Below are positions 9,099 to 19,719 of a stretch of 64,000 nucleotides of DNA, piece by piece. Location: assembly GCF_032884065.1 (NCBI RefSeq), contig NC_088863.1, positions 62,379,512 to 62,443,511 on the forward strand, in the 5' to 3' direction. Positions within the stretch are counted from its first letter, which is position 1, and each line of letters starts with the position of its first letter. Position numbers and translations under genes: made by a program. The notes beneath the pieces were generated by a model that searched no databases, was not told the origin of the DNA, and saw only the letters and a list, made by a program, of their open reading frames with translations. The DNA comes from Artemia franciscana. Taxonomy: Eukaryota; Arthropoda; Branchiopoda; Anostraca; Artemiidae.

Positions 9099-9790
9099 AT
9101 GTTTAAGTTTACAATGACTGACGAAGATGCTCAAAGAGTCTATGCCAAAAAACTTGCTGCTGATAGAGAAAGTCAGAAAAGAAAGCGTGCCGAGGAACTA
9201 CCAGAGCAACGCGAAAGTAGACTTGCTGCTAAAAGAGAAAGTAAAAAAGAAGGCGTGCCGAGGAATCAAAAGACCAGCAGGGAAACAGGCTTGAGGCTGA
9301 TAGAGAAAGAAAGAACAGAAAGCATGCCGAGGAACTACCAGAGCAACGCAGAAGCAGACTTGCTGCTAAAAGAGAAAGTGAAAAAAGAAGGCGTGCCGAG
9401 GAATCAAAAGACCAGCAGGGAAACAGGCTTGAGGCTGATAGAGAAAGAAAGAACAGAAAGCATGCCGAGGAACTACCAGAGCAACGCAGAAGCAGACTTG
9501 CTGCTAAAAGAGAATTTGAAAAAAGAAGGCGTGCCGAGGAATTACAAGAACAGCAAGAAATCAGGCTTGCTGCTGAAAGAGAAAGTAAGAAAAGAAAGCG
9601 CGCCGAGGAATCACAAGAACAGCAAGAAATCAGGCTTGCTGCTGATAGAGAAAGTAAGAAAAAAAGCGTGCCGAGGAATTACAAGAACAGCAAGAAATCA
9701 GGCTTGCTGCTGATAGAGAAAGTAAGAAAAGAAAGCGTGCCGAGGAATCAGAGCAATCTGAAAGTTATCGCCTGGCATTCAGGTACAACC
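9099..9790 (+). pseudogene. Helitron Lys/Arg-rich repeat region (N-terminal extension)
   Basis: The frame starts MTDEDAQRVYAKKLAADRES and then runs through about nine copies of a ~23-residue (69-bp) unit of the type RLAADRESKKRKRAEELQEQ. It is highly charged and probably a coiled coil or nucleic-acid-binding extension of the Helitron protein. One-base deletions near 9243 and 9662 throw parts out of frame (reading EGVPRNQKTS and SVPRNYKNS). After the second shift the frame runs on into the zinc finger of the Rep region. Function unknown. Confidence 0.7.
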
Positions 9791-9807
9791 CAGTCGATGA
9801 TTATAGC

Positions 9808-11058
9808 TTGAGTAGATGTGTTCAAATCGGGACAATGTCTAAAATTTGTCCCTATTGCAAGGCCTTGAAATTCAATGGTGAAACAATGGGAATGTGTTGC
9901 GCCTCAGGAAAAGTTAAACTTCCTCTATTGGCTGCACCACCAGAGCCATTGAAGACTTTCCTTACTGGAACTACGTCAGAATCTAAGCGTTTTTTGTCAA
10001 AAATCAGAAAATATAACTCATGTTTCCAAATGACGTCGTTTGGAGCCCAAATCGAAAATCCAGATCAATTTATGTCTACTTTCAAAGTAAAAGGGCAAAT
10101 TTATCATAGAGCAGGGTCCCTTCTACCATTCTCAGGCGAGAATCATAAATTTTCACAATTGTACTTCATCAGTGATAGAAATTCTGAATTGAATGCACGT
10201 TGCGAAATTTCTCCCAACGCTGAAAGGACTATCGTTTCCCAATTGCAACATCTTTTCAACGAAAATAATAATTTAGTGCGTCTGTTCAAAACAGCCATCG
10301 ATTTGATGCCTACTGATACGCATAAAATTGTTATTTCCGCTGACAAAACGCCTCCTGGCCAACATGTGCGTAGATACAATGCTCCAACTATCGACGAAGT
10401 GGCAATCGTTATGGTCGGTGATCAGTTTTTACCTCGATATATTATTCTTCATAAGCAAAACGCTCAGTTGTTAAGAATTGCTAAAACTCATCGATGCTAC
10501 GATGCCCTACAATATCCTATCATTTTTTGGGATGGAGCCGACGGCTATCACTTTAATATTAAATTGATGAATCCAGCCACTAACAAAGAAATGAATAAGA
10601 AATGCAGTGCAATGCATTATTATTCCTATAGACTAATGATTCGGCAGGATGAAGAAAATTATATTTTAAAATGCCGTGAATTGTTTCACCAATTCGTCGT
10701 TGATATGTATGCTAAAATTGAATCAGAACGTTTGCTATATATCCGCCTGAATCAGACCAAGCTCCGCTCTGAACAATACATTCATTTGCGAGATGCAGTT
10801 ATAAATGACGGTAATATCACAAACGTTTGAAGATTAACAATTTTACCTTCGTCATATGCTGGCAGTAACCGTCATATGCATGAATATGCTCAAGATGCTA
10901 TTGCGTATGTTCGTCTCTATGGTCGTCCAGATTTATTTGTTACATTTACATGTAATCAATCCTGGGACGAGATACTGCAGCTTTTACTTCAAGGACAATC
11001 GGCGGTTCATAGACATATATCGGCGATTTTACATCAGAAATTTATAACTACACTTTAG
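9808..11058 (+). pseudogene. Helitron Rep: zinc finger and Helitron-like N domain
   Basis: The open frame extends upstream of 9808 without a stop (FRYNPVDDYSL), so 9808 is not a real start. It has the N-terminal finger CPYCKALKFNGETMGMCC, the N domain with LQYPIIFWDGADGYHFNI, and the conserved YIHLRDAVINDGN block. A single in-frame TGA at 10828-10830 (RLTILP follows) interrupts it. It then reads HMHEYAQDAIAYVRLYGRPD and LFVTFTCNQSWDE before the frame is lost near 11040. The HUH catalytic segment that should follow is deleted. Confidence 0.88.
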
Positions 11059-11195
11059 TTGTTATAGAAGATTTGTGCGTACGTATGGCAAACAAACCTC
11101 TTCAGGATTTGGGAATGCCTTCACCTAACCGTATCGTTGCTGTTTCGACATGTGTAGAATTGGATCGTGAACAAAGTTAAAGTACGAGTGATCTA

Positions 11196-12611
11196 TTGTC
11201 GTATGTACAAAATAACATTTCCAAGTTAACGTCGGAACAAAAAGACATTTATGATACGATAATGCATTGTGTCGATAACAACGTTGGTGAAATTTTCTTT
11301 TTGGATGCGCCAGGAGGTACTGGTAAAACGTTTGTGATAAAACTGATTCTGGCATCAATTCGATCAAAAAATGATATAGCGTTGGCAATTGCGTCGTCCG
11401 GAATAGCCGCAACATTGCTGCCTGGTGGAAGAACTGCTCATTCCGCTTTGAAATTGCCTCTGAACTTGCATTCTACAGAAACTCCCACGTGCAATATTTC
11501 CAAATCATCTGGGATGGGTAAAGTATTGCAGCAATGCAAACTTATTATTTGGGATGACTTATTATTGATGAGTGCACCATGGCACACAAAAAATCGCTCG
11601 AGGCTCTGGATCAATGCTTGAAAGATTTGCGAGGGAAGTCGAAACCCTTTGGCAGCACATTAATATTGCTTGCGGGAGATTTCAGGCAAACATTACCTAT
11701 AATACCTAGATCAACTCCTGCAGACGAAATGAATGCTTGCCTGAAAAATTCTAATTTATGGGCACACGTAAAAACATTTAAATTAACTACAAATATGCGT
11801 GTCCGATTGCAAAACGATGACTCTGGTCAAACATCTTCAGATCAATTGCTGGCAATGGGAAACGGAAAACTCCCAGTAGACTCAATTTCAGGACGTATAC
11901 AACTACCTGCTGATTTCTGTAATTTAGTGACGTCCAAAAATGAATTGATTGAAAAAGTATTTCCGAATATTCTAAAAAATTATAAAAATAATAAATGGCT
12001 AAGTGAAAGAGCGATTCTCGCACCCAAAAATATAGACGTCCACGAAATCAACAATACTGTTTTGACCAAGATTCGAGACTAGGCAGTCCTTTACAAGTCA
12101 GTCGACACAGTTTTGGAACCAAATGAAGCGGTTAATTATCCATCTGAATTTTTAAATTCCGTGGATCTTTCAGGGTTTCCACCACACGTGCTACAACTAA
12201 AAATAGGCGTACCAATAATACTTTTAAGAAATATCAACCCACCAAAGCTTTGCAATGGCACGCGACTTGCCGTAAAAAAAAACAATGGAAAACCTAATAG
12301 AGGCCACAATCTTGACAGGGCCTTTTGAGGGTGAGGCTGTTCTTATTCCTCGCATTCCCATGATTCCAACGGATCTGCCTTTTCAATTTAAAAGATTGCA
12401 ATTCCCAATTCGATTAGCATTTGCAATCACCATTAACAAAGCTCAAGGTCAATCATTAGAAAAATGTGGTATAGATCTCAATACTGATTGTTTTTCCCAT
12501 GGACAATTGTACGTTGCATGTTCGAGGGTCGGTAAACCTGACAATTTATTTATATGCAGCGACAATTGGACAGCGAAGAATGTTGTATATTCGCAAGTTT
12601 TACGCAGTTAA
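11196..12611 (+). pseudogene. Helitron Pif1-type helicase, interrupted
   Basis: SF1B helicase that unwinds DNA during rolling-circle transposition. Visible motifs are Walker A DAPGGTGKTFV (about 11308), IASSGIAATLLPGGRTAHSA, LLAGDFRQTLPIIPRST (motif III), TTNMRV, IGVPIILLRNINPPKLCNGT, FAITINKAQGQSLEKCGIDL and HGQLYVACSRVGKPDNLFI. Breaks are a 13-bp partial duplication in the Walker B region near 11560 (the expected WDECTMAHKK is split), an in-frame TAG at 12080-12082 where the copy at 30300 has CAG, and one extra A in the A-run near 12275. Coding resumes each time, so decay is recent. Confidence 0.9.
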
Positions 12612-12931
12612 TTTGTATTGTATCTATCTATCTATCTATCTATATAAAAACGAGTTGTGTGTATGCATGTTTGTTTGTTTGTAAAAAGAGCGTTTGCATA
12701 TGACGTCATTATTAGTACATACGGCTTTGTATATGGACAGACAATGGGAAAGCCAAGAATGTTGTATATTCGCAATTTTTACGTAGTTTGAAACACATAT
12801 ATAAATCTATCTGTATTCACAGGTGGGACACAGGGACACAACTACAATGGCGCGTAACTAATATGGCGCGTAACGACTTACGCGCGCGGGGGGGCTTGGG
12901 GGGGCGCGAAGCGCCCCACCAACTAGGTGTT

Positions 12932-12963
12932 GGGGTGGCGCGAAGCGCCACCCCAACAGCTAG
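12932..12963 (+). repeat. Helitron 3' hairpin and CTAG end
   Basis: GGGGTGGCGC and GCGCCACCCC pair around GAA (12932-12954), followed by AACAG and CTAG. A second GC-rich inverted pair (GGGGCGCGAAGCGCCCC) lies just upstream at about 12901-12917. The hairpin is the known termination signal for Helitron rolling-circle transfer. Confidence 0.9.
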
Positions 12964-13560
<597 letters not shown>

Positions 13561-14075
13561 AGACAGACAGACAGACACATCCACAGACAACTTATTTTTA
13601 TATATATAGATAGATATATATATGTTTTTAACTACGTAAAACTTACGACTATACACCATTCTTCGCTGTCCCATTGTCTGTACATATAAATAGATTGTCA
13701 GGTTTACCGACTCTTGAACATGCAACATATAATTGTCCATGTCGAAAACAATCTGTATTCAGATCTATACCTCATTATTCTAATGATTGCCCTTGAGCTT
13801 TGTTGATGGTGATTGCTAATCAAACATTCCCTGTGTCCCCATCGTCATTTATATATCCCCCCTGTGCCCCCCGGCTTCCCCTTTGTAGTTGTGTCCCTGT
13901 GTCCAAGTCGTCATTTATAGTCAATAAACATGACGTCAGTCGACACACAAACATAACGTCAGTCATGACACACATGTCCCAGTCGTCATTTGTGTCCCGG
14001 TGTCCCAGTCTGTAATTTCTCTCTGAGTGTCCCGGTCGTCATTTATATTCCTTGTGTCCCGGTCTGTATATACAT
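13561..14075 (-). mobile_element. Minus-strand Helitron: head, helicase tail, minisatellite
   Basis: Read on the minus strand from 14075: GACGACCGGGACAC-type minisatellite (13830-14075), helicase tail with LYVACSRVGKPDNLFI-like sequence (13630-13830), then ATAGATAGATAT and a new Helitron 5' head ending near 13561. This mirrors the plus-strand order at 8405-8990, so it is the same family inserted in the opposite direction. Confidence 0.75.
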
Positions 14076-14089
14076 TCGTTTTTGAATTG

Positions 14090-14611
14090 GAATATGATGA
14101 AATAAGTTTTTTGTTTTTTTCCTTTTTTCTTTTTAGTTTTTTTTTGTTTTTACCTTTTTTCTTTTTTAGTTTTTTTTTCTTTTTTCTTTTTAGTTTTTTT
14201 TTGTAGTTTTTACCATTTTTAGTTTTTTTTATTTTCATTTTTATTTTTTAGTTTTCTTTTTCTCCTTTATTTTTCAGTTTTTTAGTTTTTTAGTTTTTTT
14301 TATTAGTTTTTAGTTTTTTTCTTTTTAGTTTTCTTGTAGTTTTTACCTTTTTTATTTTTTTTCGTTTTTTTCTTTTTTACATAACGCTTTACCAACTCAG
14401 CTACTTCGGTTTGAATACATTTACCTTTTTTAGTTTTTTTTGATTTTTTTTTTACTTTTCTTTTTTGCCTTTATTTTTCAATTTTTTCCATTTTTTATTT
14501 TTTTTTCTTTTTCAGTTTTTAGTTTTTTTAGTTTTTTTGTAGTTTTACCTTTTTTTAGTTTTTTTAAGTTTTTTTCTTTTTTAGATTTTAGTTTTTTACC
14601 TTTTTTAAGAT
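14090..14611 (-). repeat. (TTTTTTAG)n tract, inverse of CTAAAAAA repeats
   Basis: A T-rich low-complexity tract with TTTTTAGTTTTT units, the complement of the A-rich tracts at 7855, 18400 and 28430. At 14378-14417 it contains a sequence whose complement reads GTAGCTGAGTTGGTAAAGCG, like a tRNA A-box and D arm without the rest of a tRNA. Confidence 0.8.
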
Positions 14612-14691
14612 ATATATATGTTTGATGGGGGTGCTTCGCGCCCCAACCAACTAGTTGTTGGGGTGGTGTGAAGCGAAGCCCCAACAGCTAG
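14612..14691 (+). mobile_element. Helitron 3' terminus, degenerate hairpin
   Basis: GGGGTGGTGTGAAGCGAAGCCCC-like pairing is imperfect, but the sequence still ends AACAGCTAG at 14691. A new TATATATAAATAAGTTG head follows at once. Confidence 0.75.
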
Positions 14692-14966
14692 TATATATAA
14701 ATAAGTTGTTTGTTTGGGTTCTGTCGACTGACGTCATGTTTGTGTGTCGATTGACTTCATGTTTGTCGACTGACGTCATTGTAAGGATTGAGCTCTATGT
14801 CGTCATGAAGTTGTTTGTCGACTGACATCATGTTTGTCAATTGACAAAATTACAGACGGGGACACGGGGACACAGATGACAACCGGGACACAGGAAATGT
14901 AAATGACGACCGGGACAGAGGGAATATAAATGACGACCGGGATACTCAAAGAGAAATTACAGACTG
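14692..14966 (+). mobile_element. Helitron 5' head and short minisatellite, cut by LINE
   Basis: An AAATAAGTTGTTTG head with several TCGACTGACGTCATG repeats, then GACGACCGGGACA units. The unit ends mid-repeat (AATTACAGACTGGG) where LINE copy 2 begins. Confidence 0.7.
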
Positions 14967-17178
14967 GGCAATGATTATTGTGCTGCCAAAGATAACTCCT
15001 AAAGGCTGTGTTGACAATTTCACACTCAGTTTTTATGAATTTAAACGAAAATGTAGTTCAGCTAAAAACAGTGGCACTATTAAACCAAAATAGGCTAATG
15101 GGGCCATCTATCGCATTAGCTGAAGCCCCATTTAAAGTTTCTTTTTGAAAGCCTTTAAAAGCAGGGAAGAGCTCATTTCCTCTGTTGCTTTCAATTGTCG
15201 CGGTTTAAAACAGCCTAAATTATGAATGAAAGCTGTATGTAAATAACCCTTACTCGACATACTGCGTTTTGCTGCAAATGCGTGTAGCGAAAAGGAGCAC
15301 TCATTTGTGTTGTGTTTCCGAAAATTCGAAGCGGAAAAGAACACTTTCCGAAAACACTCCAGGGCCGGATGACGGAATATAACGATGTGAACCTCATTTT
15401 GACAACTTCAAATCCGGTAGTTAAGATTTTGTTGCTTTTTTTTATTTTACATCTATTGACTATCAAATTATGTTGGTAACATTTTTGTTATTAAAACAAA
15501 AAAATGGGCTAATAAACGGTTTACACGTAAAAAAAATGCAGTCCAAGCCATGTTCTATGATACCTGCGGAACAGTGGTTAAGACATTATTCGAATGTCTT
15601 CGGGTCTAAGGATATTCCCTTGGAAAAGGAATATGGTGAATCGCTTAAATTGTGTATTGATTTACTGTTGAAAAGAGAAATTATTTTTCTTATAACTGCG
15701 AATGATGTTTTGGGGGCTGTTCGCCAGTTAAAGGTTAACAAGGCTCCAGTTCTTGATGGTGTCAGTGGTAATCATCTGCGCAATGGTTCACCGCTTTTGA
15801 TCCAGCATATGCAACTACTTTTTCAGATGTCTATAGATACTGCCACCGTCCCCAAATCGTTTTGTACCGGAGTTGTTACAAACATCCCGAAGAAATGAAA
15901 AACGCAAATGAGTTTGGAGGCTACAGGCCGAATACTGTTTCGAGTACATTCAACAAGGTGCTGGTAAATTGGTCCTTCGTGAATTTATATCGAAGCGTGT
16001 GATAGACTACAGGCAGTTTGGGTTTCGAAAGCATCTCAGCTGTGCCTTCGCCCATAGACTTTGAAAACACATTCTCGCCAAGGCTAATTCACTTGAGTTA
16101 TCCGTACATATATGTAGTGTTGACAATCCCGCTGTATTTGATGCAGTAATCCAGTCTGATGTGTTCCAGACCTTTCTAGATGCCGGTGTGAACGCCCATT
16201 GACTAGCTATATTATCATTGTGGCACTCTAATAATTATATAAGAGTGAAACGGGCTTGTAAAACTCAATGAGCCAGTTAAACTAAAGAGAAGACTTCGAC
16301 AAGGTTCTGTCTTAAGTCCGGTATTGTTTAACACGTTGACTTCTACGGTTACAAAACATATTTTTGCGGGCTAAGATTTGATACTTGTGTTTTGAGTTTA
16401 ATAAGCTATGTTGACGATTTACTTATGTTGAGCTTCTCATCAAGTGTACTGTAAGATAATTTAGATAATCTTGTATCTGGTTATAGTGCTGTTTGTCTAC
16501 AAGTTAATGGCCAAAAAACTGAATTTCTAGTTTAAGCTCTGCTGAACAAGAGGCACCAGCACCAACTGTATCCGTAGATGGTGCTATTATCGCACCGTCT
16601 TCTTCGATCAAATTAGTTAGGTCTTCCGTACGGCTGGGATAAGAAAACTAAAATAACTCTTTGCCTTGATACCATTGTGTCTTTCCTACGACTGGGCTAT
16701 GCTAAACTAGCCCCGCTGAAATATCCTTACAATCGGCAAATTTTGGCGAGGGTGTATAGAGCAGTGGCATTAACACATGTCCTTTACCTTTCCCCGCTTT
16801 AGGAATGGTTCACAGAAACAGAGAGACTAAAAGTTAGGTCCGCGTCTTGTAGATATTTGAAGTTTTCGATACGTATACCGCTATGCCCAGAGAAACTCAT
16901 CCCTTTTGAATAAGTATCAAATTTCAGATCCCCGTGAAACTGTGGCAGAACATGAAACTAGTGCTAGAAAAGGTGCCCTTGAGCACCTTTACAATTTCCT
17001 GCTGTTGTACGTTATATACGAGCTATGAATGTATATAGTGAATGTAATCTAATCGTTTAATCTTGAAGTATTATTTTTCACCTTTTTCTTTGTCCTTTTT
17101 ATTTTTTCTTTATACTCCGCCATGTTGTTGTTTTGATGGTGGGCTAATATTAAATATCTATCTATCTATCTATCTACA
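14967..17178 (+). mobile_element. LINE copy 2, with 3' tail, broken
   Basis: A 5'-truncated LINE that retains linker, RT and 3' UTR. It keeps motif A as SVDNPAVFDAVIQ (about 16118) and SYVDDLL (about 16406). After the coding part come an untranslated stretch and a (TATC)n tail at 17155-17177, the microsatellite-type 3' end known from several LINE clades. Frameshifts, for example after VVTNIPKK at 15895, make it dead. It is more diverged from the other three copies than they are from one another, so it is an independent insertion. Confidence 0.88.
15470..15898 (+). pseudogene. LINE reverse transcriptase, linker and N-terminal part
   Basis: The 142-codon frame has MIPAEQWLRHYSNVFGSKDI (linker), NDVLGAVRQLKVNKAPVLDG (RT motif 1) and FCTGVVTNIPKK. 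In the minus-strand copies the linker A-run is 26-29 long. Here it is 8, which keeps this frame open across it. The frame ends by a shift in AAGAAATGAAAA where other copies have AAGAAAGGAAAA. Confidence 0.85.
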
Positions 17179-18287
17179 ATAAATATCTTTGAAAAGACCT
17201 CAGAATTTAAGTAACTATGTATAACGAAACTAGACTCTTAAGGTCCAAACCGAAAGCGCTAAACTCCGTTTCTTTGCTCTCCGGCCAGGAACTGCGATTA
17301 AGAGTTGGGGGCCAGCCATCCTATGTTTTTTGCACAGACAAAAACGCACATGCATTTTATCTTGTTCTATAATACTTTTAAAAAGTTAAAACAGTTGGAA
17401 ATTTTACACAGTATTGAATAACCGTAATAAGTTTTGACGTCACTCATACAAATTTATTTTCAAAATCAAATATCTTGACGATTTTCATTTAAATTTACCA
17501 CTTATCTAGATATTTCTTTAGTTAGAAAATCAAAGAAGACCAAGTTTCCCAAAAAATATGGAGCGGTTACTGAGAAAAAAATATACATAATAATCTTTAT
17601 TTAAACAGATAGTATAATAATAGTAGTAATTAAAAAAAAAAAATTAAAATACATTAATTTGGTTCATAATACACTACCATTAAATTTGCAGTCTATTCAA
17701 AGATATTAATTATTGAAGAAATCTAATGAATAACTCCAATTTTTTGCTAAGCTTCAAAATTTCGGTTCTTTCTCTAACATCTTAGTTAAAATACATTCAG
17801 AGATTTTCGTCATTACCTGTTTTTTTCTCTTCACGCAACATTTCGCTGTTTTTTATTAAACCAATACAAATACTGAAGGAAAAGTTACTGAACAGCAAAA
17901 AGTTACTGAAGCCTAATAAGGATTTGAACCTGGGACCTTCATTCTACGGTGTGACAGCATCTCTCAGCGAGTGCCTGGCATATTCAGTTTGACATATCTG
18001 GCATATTCAGTTTGGTGTTTTAAATTCTATATTATGAACCAAATTAATGAGTTTTATACATTTTTTTAATCTTTATTATTACAATACTATCTGTTTAAAT
18101 AAAAATTATTATGTATATATTTTTTTCTCAGTAATAGCTCCATATTTTTCGGGAAACTTGGTTTTCTTTGATTTTCTAACTAAAGAAATATCTAGATAAG
18201 TGATAAATTTGAAAGAAAATCGTCAAGATATTTAATTTTGGAAAGAAATTCGTATGAGTGACGTCAAAACTTATTACGTTTATGCAA
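17178..18287 (+). repeat. Foldback unit with tRNA-like centre, first array member
   Basis: The left part (17178-17690) is the reverse complement of the array unit (GGTCCAAACC.., GACGTCACTCATAC.., CTCCATATTTTTCGG complement). From 17690 the sequence runs in direct orientation through a tRNA-like segment and the same arm to 18287. It is therefore an inverted-repeat element with arms of about 300-450 bp. Its right arm is interrupted by the Helitron at 18288 and resumes at 19720. Confidence 0.75.
17911..17979 (-). repeat. tRNA-like segment 1
   Basis: On the minus strand the T arm is intact (CCCAGGTTCAAATCCTTATT, loop TTCAAAT, B-box-like), while the A-box region GAGTGACT/CTCGCTGAGAGA is degenerate and the acceptor stem pairs poorly. 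It is a SINE-type or pseudo-tRNA remnant, not a working tRNA. Confidence 0.6.
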
Positions 18288-19719
18288 TCTATATATATAA
18301 AAATAAGTTGTCTGTGTGTGGATCTGTGGATCAGGTGACGTCATGTTTGTCCGCATATGACGTCTGAATTATTTCACACTAATACAAAAGAAGAAAAAAA
18401 CTAAAAAAGGTAAAAACTACAAAAACAAACTAAAAAGAAAAAAAAACTAAAAAAACTAAAAAACTAAAAACAACTAAAAAAAAGGTAAAAATCTAATAAC
18501 TAAAAAAAAACTGAAAAAAATAAAAAAAGGCAAAAACTACAAAAAAAAATAAAAACTAATAAAAAAAACTAAAAAAGCTAAAAAACTAAAAATACTAAAA
18601 AAAACTAAAAAAAGGTAAAAAACTAAAAAAAACTAAAAACTAAAAAAGAAAAAAACTAAAAAAAAGGAAAAAACTGAAAAATAAAAGAGAAAAAGAAAAC
18701 TAAAAAAATATGAATAAATATATATAAAAATAAGTTGTTTGTGGGTTATGTCTGTCTGTCTGTCTGTCGAGTGACGTCGTGTTTGTCTGCATATGACGTC
18801 TGAATTATTTCACACTAATACAAAAGAAGAAAAAAAACTAAAAAAGGTAAAAACTACAAAAAAAACTAAAAAGAAAAAAAACTAAAAAAGCTAAAAAACT
18901 AAAAAAAACTAAAAAAAGGTAAAAAACTAAAAACTAAAAAAAACTGAAAAAACTAAAAAAAGGCAAAAACTAAAAATACTAAAAAAACTAAAAAAAAGGT
19001 AAAAAACAAAAAAAAACTAAAAACTAAAAAAGAAAAAACTAAAAAAAAGGAAAAAACTGAAAAATAAGAGAAAAAGAAAACTAAAAAAATATTAATAAAT
19101 ATAAAAAATATAAATATAAATATAATATAAATTAGCAATCAACAAAGCACCGAGACACAAATGACGACCGGGACACAGGGAGTATAAATGACGACCAGGA
19201 CATAAGTAAAAAAAAAAAACTAAAAAAACTAAAAAAATGGTAAAAACTACAAAAAAACTAAAAACTAATAAAAAAACTAAAAAATCTAAAAATCTAAATA
19301 AACTAAAAAAGAAAAAAAAGAAAAAAGGAAAAAAATAAAGGAGAAAAACAAAACTAAAAAACGAATGTATATACAGACCGGGACACCGGGATACAAATGA
19401 CGACCGGGACACAGGGAATATAAATGACGACCGGGACACAGGGACACAACTACAATGGGGACGCCGGGGGGCACAGGGGGATATAAATGACGACCGGGAC
19501 ACCGGGACACAAGGAATATAAATGACGCCCGGGACGCTCAAAGAGAAATCACAGACTGGAACACCGGGACACAAATGACGACCGGGAGGGACACAACTAC
19601 AATGGCGCGTAACTAATATGGCGCGTAACGACTTACGCGCGCGGGGGGGCTTGGGGGGGCGCGAAGTGCCCCCACCAACTAGGTGTTGGGGTGGCGCGAA
19701 GCGCCACCCCAACAGCTAG
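18288..19719 (+). mobile_element. 1.43-kb non-autonomous Helitron with proven ends
   Basis: The insertion splits TATGCAA|TACTGT of the array unit. The same site is uninterrupted at about 20312, 20797, 24738 and 26013. The element starts TCTATATATATAAAAATAAG and ends hairpin-AACAG-CTAG (19716-19719), with no target duplication, exactly as Helitrons insert between A and T. Inside are two tandem 5' heads (18288-18715 and 18717-19090) each with CTAAAAAA tracts, then minisatellite (19150-19600) and the GC-rich 3' end. No protein is encoded. Confidence 0.92.

Larger units (their letters stand above)
8939..12963 (+). mobile_element. 4.0-kb Helitron with Rep N-region and helicase, defective
   Basis: The 5' end TCTATATATATAAAAATAAG and the 3' end (hairpin 12932-12954, then AACAG and CTAG at 12960-12963) bound a 4,025-bp element. 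Inside, in order, are a CRE/TATA promoter-like leader, a Lys/Arg-rich repeat ORF, a zinc finger plus Helitron-like N domain, and a Pif1-family helicase. The family normally replicates by rolling circle using an HUH nuclease (HxH and YxxxY) between N domain and helicase. That core is missing between about 11040 and 11060. The element therefore cannot transpose alone, though its ends could be mobilised in trans. Confidence 0.9.

Noticed and set aside
19092-19712. 206-codon minus frame with SRSSFIFPVSR and CPGRHL repeats, and similar frames at 27355-27872, 46905-47246 and 59288-59629
   Set aside because: Produced by the GACGACCGGGACAC minisatellite. The repeats vary in frame between copies and match no protein family.
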